The notes beneath the pieces are model-generated. The model was not told where the DNA came from. It worked only from the letters and a program-made list of their open reading frames with translations, and ran no database searches. From Amycolatopsis acididurans (lineage in GTDB: Bacteria > Actinomycetota > Actinomycetes > Mycobacteriales > Pseudonocardiaceae), in the NCBI RefSeq assembly GCF_012328925.1, contig NZ_JAAXLS010000001.1, positions 248,001 to 312,000 of the forward strand: 64,000 bases of DNA. The letters run 5' to 3'. Both the position numbers and the translations under genes were made by a program. Shown here piece after piece: positions 32,074 to 39,985 of the stretch (the stretch's first letter is position 1; each line of letters opens with the position of its first letter).

Positions 32074-33722
32074 GCTCCGGACCTGAGCAGCAGCACCCCG
32101 CTGGGCGTGAGGCCACCGCTGGTGGCGATCCCGATCCGCGCACCGGGCACCTGCCTGGCGCCGCCTTCGCCGCGCAGCTGGGTGATCGCCTCGTGGATCA
32201 GGCCCATTCCGTGCGTGCGGCCGTGCGAGAGCTGCCCGCCGTGGGTGTTGATCGGCAGCAGCCCGTCGCGCGCGATGTTCTTGCCGCCGTCGAGGAAGTC
32301 CTTCGCCTCGCCGATGCCGCAGAAGCCGAGACCTTCCAGCCAGGACAGGCAGTTGAAGGTGAACCCGTCGTACAGCTGCGCGACGTCCACATCGGACGGT
32401 CGTAGCGAAGTCCGTGACCACAGGTGCGCGGATTGGCCCAGCACCTGCGGCTCGTGGGTGAGCGTGCTCTGGTCCCACTCGAGCCGTTCGATGATCTGGG
32501 TGCCGACGGCCTCGACGTACACCGGCGGTTTCGCCAGGTCGCGCGCGGTCTCCCTGGCCGACACGATCACCGCGACCGCCGCGTCACACGGCACGTCACA
32601 GTCGTAGAGCCCGAACGGCGTGGTGATCGGCCGCGCGTCGAGATAGTCCTCCATCGTCATCGGGTCGCGGTAGATCGCCGTCGGGTTGAGCGCGGCGTTC
32701 GCGCGCTGGTTGAGCGCGATCCAGCCGAGCGTCTGTTTCGTGGTTCCGTACCGGTGGAAATGCCGCTGCGCGTTCTGCGCCAGTATGTGCGCCGCCGAGG
32801 TCGCGCCGAAAGGCAGCACCCAGCTCGTCGTGCGCCCGCCCGGCGGTGTGACCCGGCCGCTCTTGAGCAGCTCGCCGTAGGTGGACTCCCAGATCGTGCG
32901 GAAGCACAGCACGTGCCGGGCGAGCCCGCCCGCGACGGCGAGCATCGCCGCGATCACCGATCCGCCGGGCCCGAACGTCTCGCCGCCGCCGTTGTACCAG
33001 GTCGGCCGGATCCCGATCGCCGACTCCAGCGCCGTGACCCCGCCCTCGGAAAAACCGCTCAGCTGGCCCGCGCCGGGCCAGGTCGACAGCCCGTCGATGT
33101 CCTCAATGGACAGACCGGCGTCGGCGATGGCCTGCTCGCAGGCCTGGACCGTCAGCTCCAGCGGCGGCTTCATCAGCCGTCGCCCGATCTCCGACATCCC
33201 GATGCCGGTGATCGCGACCTTGTCCTCGAACTTCTCCGCCGTGGCCATCGGCCGCACGTGCCGGCAGAACTGCTCCGGTTCGATCTCGTCGTGCGGCAGG
33301 GGTGCCGGTGCACCCTGCTCGGCGACCGGCCGGAACAGCGGCACCCACACGTCCTCCGCCTGCTCGAACACGACCTCCATGCGCATGCCGAGTTCGAGGT
33401 CGCCCGGATCGCATTCCACGGCGTTGGTGGTGAGCCGGACCCGCGGATCTTCCTCGATCGCGACCTGCGCGATCACGAACGGCGCCGGCATTCCCGGCAG
33501 GCTGAAGCGGTGGTTGACGGTGAACCCGATCAGCGTCGCGTAGCCGGAGACCACCCGTGTGCCCAGCCGCCGGCCACGGCAGTGGCGGCAGACCGGTTGC
33601 GGGGGATGGATCAGCGCGGAGCAGGACTCGCACGCCTGAAACCGCAACCGGCCATCCGCCCCCGAGGTCCAGAAGAACTCGTTGTCCGCCGTCAGTTGCG
33701 GCAGGGGACGCGTCTGCGCCAC
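32070..33722 (-). CDS. DUF35/OB zinc-ribbon domain fused to a thiolase-like (Ltp) domain, 550 aa
   Basis: Two domains are clear. Residues 1-150 are a DUF35-type protein: a zinc ribbon with C31-x2-C34 and C45-x2-C48, then an OB-fold (GYATLIGFTVNHRF). Residues about 165-550 are a lipid-transfer-type thiolase: KVAITGIGMSEIG, LTVQACEQAIADAGL, QLYDGFTFNCLSWLEGLGFC and NTHGGQLSHGRTHGMG. In steroid side-chain catabolism separate Ltp2 and DUF35 proteins form a retro-aldolase, and here the two are one chain. It starts at GTG 33722 with GGGAGG upstream. The usual thiolase nucleophile motif is not evident, fitting a lyase. Confidence 0.88.
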   Translation of the reverse strand: MAQTRPLPQLTADNEFFWTSGADGRLRFQACESCSALIHPPQPVCRHCRGRRLGTRVVSGYATLIGFTVNHRFSLPGMPAPFVIAQVAIEEDPRVRLTTNAVECDPGDLELGMRMEVVFEQAEDVWVPLFRPVAEQGAPAPLPHDEIEPEQFCRHVRPMATAEKFEDKVAITGIGMSEIGRRLMKPPLELTVQACEQAIADAGLSIEDIDGLSTWPGAGQLSGFSEGGVTALESAIGIRPTWYNGGGETFGPGGSVIAAMLAVAGGLARHVLCFRTIWESTYGELLKSGRVTPPGGRTTSWVLPFGATSAAHILAQNAQRHFHRYGTTKQTLGWIALNQRANAALNPTAIYRDPMTMEDYLDARPITTPFGLYDCDVPCDAAVAVIVSARETARDLAKPPVYVEAVGTQIIERLEWDQSTLTHEPQVLGQSAHLWSRTSLRPSDVDVAQLYDGFTFNCLSWLEGLGFCGIGEAKDFLDGGKNIARDGLLPINTHGGQLSHGRTHGMGLIHEAITQLRGEGGARQVPGARIGIATSGGLTPSGVLLLRSGA

Positions 33723-33732
33723 GAAACCTCCC

Positions 33733-35085
33733 TCAGCCCGCGATCTTCGCATTCGTCCTGCGGCTGGTGATGGGCTCGGCCAGCCGCTGCTCCTCACACG
33801 CCTGCTGCAGGGTGTCCAGCGTCTTGTCGAGTCCCTCGCCGAGGCGCGGGCCGGGGGTGAAGGTGGCGGGCAGATGACGCATGCCCTGGATGACGCCGAT
33901 CGTGTCGTAGTGCACGGTGCCCTCGGAATCGCATACGTAGTCGGGCATCCGGTCGAGTACCGCGGTGAGCATGCGCTTGAACGCGGTGCGCGCCACGTTC
34001 GAGCCGATGCAGCGGTGGATGCCCAGCCCGAAGCTGTGGTGCCGGTTTCCCTTGCGCTCCATGTCGACGTGGTCGGGGTCGGGGAACACCGCGGGGTCCC
34101 GGTTGGCCATCGCCCAGGACAGCCACACCCGTTCGCCCTCCTTGAAGCGTGCGCCCGCGATCTCGCAGTCCTCGGTGAAGGTGCGCGCGTCGCCGGGCGC
34201 CGGGGTGAAGAAGCGCAGGAACTCCTCGGTCGCGGAGTCCAGCAGGGTGTCGCGTTCGCGGGAGAGCCGGGTGCGTTCGTCCGGGTGCTCGCCGAGCCAT
34301 TCCAGCGCGTGCGCGGTCAGCGCGGTGGTGGTGTCGAAGCCGCCGCCGATGATCAGCGCCAGCGCACCGAGCAGGTCCATGTCCAGTGGCCGCTCGCCGT
34401 CGATGCGCAGGGTGTGCATCGCGTCGATCAGGCCGGGACGCGGATTGTCGCGGACCTCGTTGAAATGGCGCATGAGGTCGCCGAACATGACCTGCTGCTG
34501 CTCGCGGACGCGGGCCATCTCCGGCGTGTTCGGCGGCGTGTACACCGCCGCGTGCGTCGGCTCGTTGTAGAGCGTCCAGTTCTTCAGCGGAACGCCCATC
34601 ATCGCGAGCGTGAACACTGCGGGCACCACGTTGGCCAGATCGTCCACGAAGTCGATCCGCCCCGACTCGATCTTCTCGTCGATCGCGGCACGCACGATCT
34701 CGTCGATGAACGGGATCCACCGGCTGACCGCGGCCGGGGACAGGTAGGGGTTGAGCGCCTGCCGGTACAGGCGCTGCTCCGGCGGGTCCATTTCGAGAAA
34801 ACCGCCGCGGATGGGCGGTTTCGGGTTGGGCGCGGGGATCGAGATGCCCTGGTAGCCGCGCCGCTCGTCGTTGACGTCGTGGTCGTTGGACAGCTTGTCC
34901 GCCGACCGCGCGATCTCGAACAGTTCGCGCGCTCCTGCCGCCACCCAGTGCCCGCCGTGGGTGTCCGACCACGCGATGGGGCATTTCGACTGCATCTCGT
35001 GCGTGATCGACTCGAACTGTTCGCGGTATTCGGGCCGGTGCCGGTCGAAGTCGTACCGGGGCTTCTTGCGGTCCTCGTCGTCCAC
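33733..35085 (-). CDS. Cytochrome P450, 450 aa
   Basis: Complete bacterial class I P450: I-helix GGGFDTTTA, K-helix ExxR in EEFLRFF, and the haem loop FGLGIHRCIG with the Cys thiolate near residue 359. No membrane anchor. It starts at GTG 35085 with AGAGAGGA upstream. It lies 28 bp downstream of its probable electron donor, a 3Fe-4S ferredoxin, and upstream of the DUF35-thiolase gene. It likely hydroxylates an alkyl or ring carbon to give the alcohol that the operon's SDR oxidises. Confidence 0.94.
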   Translation of the reverse strand: MDDEDRKKPRYDFDRHRPEYREQFESITHEMQSKCPIAWSDTHGGHWVAAGARELFEIARSADKLSNDHDVNDERRGYQGISIPAPNPKPPIRGGFLEMDPPEQRLYRQALNPYLSPAAVSRWIPFIDEIVRAAIDEKIESGRIDFVDDLANVVPAVFTLAMMGVPLKNWTLYNEPTHAAVYTPPNTPEMARVREQQQVMFGDLMRHFNEVRDNPRPGLIDAMHTLRIDGERPLDMDLLGALALIIGGGFDTTTALTAHALEWLGEHPDERTRLSRERDTLLDSATEEFLRFFTPAPGDARTFTEDCEIAGARFKEGERVWLSWAMANRDPAVFPDPDHVDMERKGNRHHSFGLGIHRCIGSNVARTAFKRMLTAVLDRMPDYVCDSEGTVHYDTIGVIQGMRHLPATFTPGPRLGEGLDKTLDTLQQACEEQRLAEPITSRRTNAKIAG

Positions 35086-35113
35086 GACGTGTCCTCTCTG
35101 ACGGGCGGGGCGG

Positions 35114-35305
35114 CTAGGAGATCGAAATGGCGCGTTCCGGGCAGGACTCGACGGCTTCCCGGACCTTGTCCTCCTGATCGACGGGAACGGTCTCGCTCAC
35201 CGGCGAGGAGTGGCCGTCGATGTCGTCGAGCTCGAACACCTTCGGCGCGATCATCGCGCACAATGTGTGGCCCTGGCAGCGTTCCTGGTCAACGTGAACC
35301 TTCAC
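35114..35305 (-). CDS. 3Fe-4S ferredoxin, 63 aa
   Basis: Short P450-type ferredoxin: VHVDQERCQGHTLC at the N-terminus and ESCPERAISIS at the C-terminus, giving the CxxHxxC...CP pattern of single-cluster [3Fe-4S] proteins. GTG 35305 is chosen because GGGAGGA lies about 10 nt upstream; a longer reading from 35344 adds residues unlike the family. It passes electrons from a reductase elsewhere in the genome to the neighbouring P450. Confidence 0.9.
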   Translation of the reverse strand: MKVHVDQERCQGHTLCAMIAPKVFELDDIDGHSSPVSETVPVDQEDKVREAVESCPERAISIS

Positions 35306-35322
35306 GGTCGTCGTCCTCCCTT

Positions 35323-36183
35323 TCAGGCGCGGAAGTCGTACCACTTGAGGTAGCCACCGGCGTCCACCCGCAGCTGCATCCCGGTTATGTAACGAGCCTC
35401 ATCGGAGGCGAGAAACAGGATCGCGTTGGAAATGTCGATCGGTTCCACCCAGGGGATCGGCATCGCCTGCTGCGCGGGGAACGCGGGTATGGCGTCCTCG
35501 CGGGTCGGATGCTCCAGGTCGGGCCGGAACGACTGGTACATCGGCTCGCTCTGCAGCATCGGGGTGTTGACGTTGGTCGGGTGCACGACGTTCGCGCGGA
35601 TCTGCAGCGGCGCCAGGTTCGCGGCCAGCTCGTGCATGTACTCCGACAGGCCGCGCTTGGCCACCACATAGGCGGCCCCGCCGGGATCCTTACCCGCCTG
35701 CTGCATCGGCCTGGTGATCATCAGCGCGGCGGTCGAGCCGGTCGCGATGATCGACGCGCCTTCGGAAAGGTGGGGCAGTGCCGCCTGGATCGCGTTGATG
35801 ACGCCGAGCATGTTGGTGCCGATCACGTCGCTCCAGGCCCGCATCGGCGGTTCGCCCTTCATCCCGGCGATCCCGGCCTGCGCGATCACGATGTCGAGGC
35901 GCCCCAGCTCGCCGATCCCGCGCTCCAGCGCCGCCCGCAGCTGCGCGGGTTCGCGCACGTCGGCCTCCGCGGTGACGATCCGGCGGCCGTGTCCCTCGAC
36001 GAGACGCGCCGTCTCCTTGAGGTCCTCCGGGGTGGCCAGCTCGTACTTGATCGAATCGATGTTGCGGCAGAGGTCGACGGCGATGATGTCGGCGCCCTCC
36101 TCGGCGAGCCGCACGGCGTGACTCCGCCCCTGACCACGCGCCGCACCCGTGATGAAGGCGACTTTGCCTTGGACCCGTCCCAT
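35323..36183 (-). CDS. Mycofactocin-coupled-type SDR, 286 aa
   Basis: Longer SDR with the hallmark GAARGQGRSHAVRLAEEGAD opening, a family-specific insertion after the third strand (SIKYELATPEDLKETARLVE), YVVAK as active-site YxxxK, and the WVEPIDISNAILFLASDEAR segment before ITGMQLRVDAGGYLK. These are the traits of SDRs that keep NAD bound and pass electrons to mycofactocin. It starts at ATG 36183. It heads the ferredoxin-P450-DUF35/thiolase-hydrolase-dehydrogenase operon and should oxidise the alcohol made by the P450. A GAGAAC-CAT-ACTCTC dyad lies 50 bp upstream. Confidence 0.9.
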   Translation of the reverse strand: MGRVQGKVAFITGAARGQGRSHAVRLAEEGADIIAVDLCRNIDSIKYELATPEDLKETARLVEGHGRRIVTAEADVREPAQLRAALERGIGELGRLDIVIAQAGIAGMKGEPPMRAWSDVIGTNMLGVINAIQAALPHLSEGASIIATGSTAALMITRPMQQAGKDPGGAAYVVAKRGLSEYMHELAANLAPLQIRANVVHPTNVNTPMLQSEPMYQSFRPDLEHPTREDAIPAFPAQQAMPIPWVEPIDISNAILFLASDEARYITGMQLRVDAGGYLKWYDFRA

Positions 36184-36232
36184 TCGCGCCGTCCTTCCCG
36201 CTTGCCCGGACAAGAATCTCGCTTTCGAATGC

Positions 36233-36247
36233 GAGAACCATACTCTC
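36233..36247. promoter_or_regulatory. GAGAAC-CAT-ACTCTC dyad (operator candidate)
   Basis: Two mismatches to the perfect dyad. It lies 50-64 bp upstream of the mycofactocin-type SDR start, in the 201-bp region shared with the divergent aldehyde dehydrogenase operon. Confidence 0.55.
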
Positions 36248-36347
36248 ACGTGGCGTCATCACGGAAGACCCGCGCGGTGCCGTGACCTTGGCGGGTGTCC
36301 GCGGGCCCGTTCGCTGCTAGAGTCTGTGCAACCTCATTATCGAATAA

Positions 36348-36362
36348 GAGAATGAAGTTTTC
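36348..36362. promoter_or_regulatory. GAGAAT-GAA-GTTTTC dyad (operator candidate)
   Basis: One perfect half-site and one half-site with two mismatches, 23-37 bp upstream of the aldehyde dehydrogenase start. It is the second copy in this divergent region. Confidence 0.5.
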
Positions 36363-36384
36363 ACCCCCTCATCGAGGAGACGGG

Positions 36385-37884
36385 ATGCGATCTCAGGACC
36401 AGGGGCCGGTCGCCACGCGAACCGGCGGCGAGGCGGCGGGCGGCGCCGCGAAGCGCATGCTCATCGACGGATGGCTGATGGAGGCAGGGCGCACCTTCCC
36501 GTCGCTCAACCCGGCGACCGGCGCGGTGCTCGGCCACGCGCCGGACGCCGGCACCGTCGAGACGGAGGCCGCCATCGCCGCGGCCCGCCGCGCGTTCGAC
36601 AACACCACGTGGGCAACCGACGTCGAGCTGCGCGTGCGCTGCCTCGGGCAACTCCACCACGCCCTGACCGAGCACAAGGAAGAGCTGCGCGAGCTGACGA
36701 TCGCCGAGGTCGGGGCGCCGCGTGTCACCACCTACGGCGCGCAGCTGGAAGAGCCGATCGGCATCGTCGGCTACTACGCGGACCTGCTGCGCGAACACCC
36801 GATGACCGAAGAGCTCGGCGAGACCGAGATCCGCGGCCAGCGTCACCGCCGCTGGGTGGAGAAGGAGGCGGCCGGGGTCGTCGCCGCCATCACCGCCTAC
36901 AACTACCCGAACCAGCTCGCGCTGGCCAAGCTCGCTCCGGCGCTGGCCGCGGGCTGCACGGTGGTGCTCAAGGGTGCGCCCGACACGCCGCTGGTGACGC
37001 TGGCACTCGGCGAGCTGATCGCGCAGCACACCGACATCCCGCCCGGTGTGGTCAACGTCGTGACCTCCTCGGACGTGGCGGTGGGCGAACTGCTGACCAC
37101 CCATCCCGACGTGGACGTGGTCACCTTCACCGGATCCACGGCCACCGGCAGGCGGATCATGGCCGCCGCGAGCGCGACGGTGAAGAAGGTCTTCCTGGAA
37201 CTCGGCGGCAAATCCGCGATGGTCGTGCTCGACGACGCCGATTTCGCCCTGTGCGCGCAGTTCGCGGCGTTCACGATCTGCTCGCACGCGGGCCAGGGCT
37301 GCGCGATCACGTCACGGCTGCTGGTGCCGCGCGCCCGGCACGACGAGATCGTGGCGCAGGTCGCCGCGATGCTCGGGCACATCACCTACGGCGACCCCGC
37401 CGATCCCGACATCTACATGGGACCGCTGATCAGCGAACGGCAGCGGGACAAGGTGGACGGTATGGTCGCCCGCGCGGTCGAGGCGGGCGCGAAGCTGGTG
37501 ACCGGCGGCAAGCGGATCGACCCCGGTTTCTTCTACTCGCCGACGCTGCTCGCCGACGTCGACCCGGACAGCGAGATCGCGCAGGAGGAGATCTTCGGCC
37601 CGGTGCTGGCCGTCATCGCCTACGACGACGACGAGGACGCGGTGCGCATAGCCAACAACTCGATCTACGGCCTGTCCGGCGCCGTGTACAGCGCCGACGA
37701 GCAGCGGGCGATCGCGCTGGCGCGGCGGATCCGCACCGGCACGCTGAGCATCAACGGCGGCAACTACTTCGCGCCCAACGTGCCCTTCGGCGGGTACAAG
37801 CAGTCGGGCATCGGGCGGGAGATGGGCGTTCCGGGGCTGGAGGAGTTCCAGGAGCGCAAGGCCTTCGCGGCGGTGATCGCATGA
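36385..37884 (+). CDS. Aldehyde dehydrogenase, 499 aa
   Basis: NAD(P)-dependent ALDH superfamily. ITAYNYPNQLALAKLAPALA (cofactor region) precedes FTGSTATGRRIM, the general-base Glu is in FLELGGKSAMVV, the nucleophilic Cys is in SHAGQGCAITSR, and EEIFGPVLAVIAY is in the C-terminal part. Length is normal. ATG 36385 is chosen because GAGGAGA lies just upstream; an earlier in-frame ATG at 36295 would lie in the operator region. It oxidises the aldehyde left by the mycofactocin-type SDR to a carboxylate. Confidence 0.92.
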   Translation: MRSQDQGPVATRTGGEAAGGAAKRMLIDGWLMEAGRTFPSLNPATGAVLGHAPDAGTVETEAAIAAARRAFDNTTWATDVELRVRCLGQLHHALTEHKEELRELTIAEVGAPRVTTYGAQLEEPIGIVGYYADLLREHPMTEELGETEIRGQRHRRWVEKEAAGVVAAITAYNYPNQLALAKLAPALAAGCTVVLKGAPDTPLVTLALGELIAQHTDIPPGVVNVVTSSDVAVGELLTTHPDVDVVTFTGSTATGRRIMAAASATVKKVFLELGGKSAMVVLDDADFALCAQFAAFTICSHAGQGCAITSRLLVPRARHDEIVAQVAAMLGHITYGDPADPDIYMGPLISERQRDKVDGMVARAVEAGAKLVTGGKRIDPGFFYSPTLLADVDPDSEIAQEEIFGPVLAVIAYDDDEDAVRIANNSIYGLSGAVYSADEQRAIALARRIRTGTLSINGGNYFAPNVPFGGYKQSGIGREMGVPGLEEFQERKAFAAVIA

Positions 37885-39089
37885 GCGGGCCGCTGGAGGG
37901 GATCCGGGTCCTCGAGGTCGCGATGTATGGATTCGTGCCCTCGGCGGGTGCGGTGCTCGCCGACTGGGGCGCCGACGTGGTCAAGGTCGAGCACGCGGTC
38001 ACCGGCGATCCGCAGCGCGGGCTGCGGCAGACCGGCAAGTACGTCGTCCAGGGCGATCCGAACCCCAACATCGAGCACGCCAACCGTGGCAAGCGCAGTC
38101 TCGGCCTCGACATCGCCAAGCCCGAGGGACGCGAGGTGCTGCTCGAACTCGCGTCGCGGTCGGACGTGTTCCTTACCAACTTCCTGCCCAGGGCGAGGAA
38201 GAAGCTCGCGATCGACGTCGAGGACATCCGCGCGGTCAACCCCGGCATCGTCTACGCCCGTGGCAGCGCGCTCGGCCCGCGCGGGCAGGAAGCCGACAAG
38301 GGCGGCTTCGACATGACCGCGTTCTGGTGCCGCGGATCGACGGCCGCCAGCATCACCCCGCCCAATGTGGAGGGACTGATCAACCCGCCCGCACCGGCAT
38401 ACGGCGACACCATCTCGGGCACGAACCTCGCCGGTGGCATCGCGGCGGCGCTGCTCAAACGCGAGCGCACCGGCGAGACCTCCATTGTGGACGTTTCGCT
38501 GCTCGGCAGCGGGATGTGGGCGATGGGGCAGGCCATCGCCGTGTCGCTGCGGCTGGACCAGCCGTGGGAGGCGCCGGAGTCGGGCAGGCACGGCGCGCCG
38601 ACGAACCCGCTGTCCGGGCTGTACCGCACCTCCGACGGGCATCACATCAACTTCGTCATGCTGCAGCCCGCCAAGTTCTGGGGCGACGTGTGCCGGCACA
38701 TCGGCAGGCCGGAACTGGCCGACGACCCGCGATTCGGGACCGCGGAACAGATAGCCGAGAACACCGGGGTGGCCGTGGAGATCCTGCGCGAGGTGATCGG
38801 CGGCAGGACGCTGGCCGAATGGGCCGAGCGGTTCGCGACCCTGTCCGGGCCGTGGGCGCCGGTGCAGGACACGCTCCAGCTGCGCGACGACGGTCAGGTG
38901 CGGGCGAACGAGTACCTGGTACGGGCGGGGGAGCTGGACCTGGTGGCCAGCCCGGTGCAGTTCGACGTTTCCGCGCCGAGGCTGGGTGCGGCGCCCGAAT
39001 TCGCCGCACAGACCGAGGAAATCCTGGTCGAACTCGGTGTCGGCTGGGACCGCATCATCGCGCTGAAGGAGGCGGGCGCGGTCACCTGA
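37881..39089 (+). CDS. CaiB/BaiF-type (family III) CoA-transferase, 402 aa
   Basis: Family III CoA-transferase: PLEGIRVLEVAMYGFVPSAGAVLADWGADVVKVE at the N-terminus, GKRSLGLDIAKPEGREVLLEL, and SGTNLAGGIAAALLKRERTGE before the central strand. It starts at ATG 37881 in an ATGA overlap with the aldehyde dehydrogenase. Together they would turn an aldehyde into a CoA ester: oxidation, then CoA transfer. The central motif reads VDVSLLGSG, lacking the second acidic residue seen in the 16591-17781 paralogue. A strong hairpin follows. Confidence 0.9.
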   Translation: MSGPLEGIRVLEVAMYGFVPSAGAVLADWGADVVKVEHAVTGDPQRGLRQTGKYVVQGDPNPNIEHANRGKRSLGLDIAKPEGREVLLELASRSDVFLTNFLPRARKKLAIDVEDIRAVNPGIVYARGSALGPRGQEADKGGFDMTAFWCRGSTAASITPPNVEGLINPPAPAYGDTISGTNLAGGIAAALLKRERTGETSIVDVSLLGSGMWAMGQAIAVSLRLDQPWEAPESGRHGAPTNPLSGLYRTSDGHHINFVMLQPAKFWGDVCRHIGRPELADDPRFGTAEQIAENTGVAVEILREVIGGRTLAEWAERFATLSGPWAPVQDTLQLRDDGQVRANEYLVRAGELDLVASPVQFDVSAPRLGAAPEFAAQTEEILVELGVGWDRIIALKEAGAVT

Positions 39090-39103
39090 GCCATGGAACG
39101 ACC

Positions 39104-39134
39104 GAGGGCCGGGCGCACGTGGCGCCCGGCCCTC
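39104..39134. terminator. Convergent terminator hairpin
   Basis: Perfect 13-bp stem (left arm GAGGGCCGGGCGC, loop ACGTG) between the CoA-transferase stop at 39089 and the end of the convergent hydrolase at 39145. Confidence 0.82.
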
Positions 39135-39144
39135 AGTCGGTCCT

Positions 39145-39864
39145 TCAAGCGGCGGTGCTGGCGCGTGGCGCCGCGTGCTGCGCGGTCACGAAATCGGCCA
39201 TCGCCAGGATGCTCTCGGCCTGGAAACCCGCCTGGTCCGGCCAGACGCGCAGATCCAGCCGGACGCGCGAGCGGGCCGCGCGGGTGGCGAACGCCAGCGA
39301 GTCGTCGAGCAGAGGATCGGTACCCGCTACCAGCAGCCGCATCGGCGGCAGGCCGTGCAGGTTCGCATACAGCGGGCTCAGCCGGTCGTCGGACAGGGCC
39401 GTGCCGCGGGCGTATTCGGACACCCGGCGGCGCAACGCCGCGACGTCGAAGCCGGGGTTGACGGCCGCGTTGAACGCCAGGCTCCTGGTCTCCAGCGTCA
39501 GATCCAGCAGCGCCGACTGCAGCACCGCGCAGCGCGGGGCCGTGGCCTCCGAATCGCGCAGCTGCACGAGCATCGCGGTCGCGAGCGAGGCGCCCAGACC
39601 CTCGCCGACCACCACGACCGGGCCCGCGGCCTGGCAGTACCGGTAGGCGGCGTGGGCGTCGATGATCGAGGCGGGAAACCGCGGCCGGTACCGAGGGCAC
39701 ACGATCATCGCGCCGGTCAGCAATGCCAGCTGGCGCCCGTCGCCGAGCACGGCGTCCGGCCCGTGCTCGTCCCCGTGCAGATACAACACGACCAGGTCGC
39801 TCTCGTCGCGCGGGTGCACCACCGGGCCGACGGTGCTTTCCTCGACGGTCACGTCATTCGCCAC
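39145..39864 (-). CDS. Alpha/beta hydrolase-fold protein without a nucleophile Ser, 239 aa
   Basis: Hormone-sensitive-lipase-like fold: LVVLYLHGDEHG, CPRYRPRFPASIIDAHAAYRY, and PMRLLVAGTDPLLDDS with the acid residue. The nucleophile elbow, normally GDSAGG, reads VVGEGLGAS, so Gly89 replaces Ser, and the C-terminal His region (usually a GMxHGF motif) reads WPDQAGFQ. Two of three triad residues are therefore missing. It starts at GTG 39864, divergent from an acyl-CoA synthetase with the dyad region between. It may be a regulatory or ligand-binding relative of an esterase. Confidence 0.8.
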   Translation of the reverse strand: MANDVTVEESTVGPVVHPRDESDLVVLYLHGDEHGPDAVLGDGRQLALLTGAMIVCPRYRPRFPASIIDAHAAYRYCQAAGPVVVVGEGLGASLATAMLVQLRDSEATAPRCAVLQSALLDLTLETRSLAFNAAVNPGFDVAALRRRVSEYARGTALSDDRLSPLYANLHGLPPMRLLVAGTDPLLDDSLAFATRAARSRVRLDLRVWPDQAGFQAESILAMADFVTAQHAAPRASTAA

Positions 39865-39917
39865 GGTTCATCACCCTTTCCGCCGCGGCCCGGTGCCTCT
39901 TCGGTGGACGCCACGGA

Positions 39918-39952
39918 TATTGGAATTCTCCAATAGCGAGAATAGCATATCC
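39918..39952. promoter_or_regulatory. Composite operator-like region between hydrolase and FadD genes
   Basis: Contains a perfect 7-4-7 dyad TATTGGA-ATTC-TCCAATA (39918-39935), an ATTCTC-N7-GAGAAT pair (39925-39943), and a poor GAGAAT-AGC-ATATCC dyad (39938-39952, three mismatches). It lies 34 bp before the acyl-CoA synthetase start and 54 bp before the divergent hydrolase start. Confidence 0.55.
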
Positions 39953-39985
39953 ACAGATGATCCCCGCCTTTTCGGAGCCGCCACC

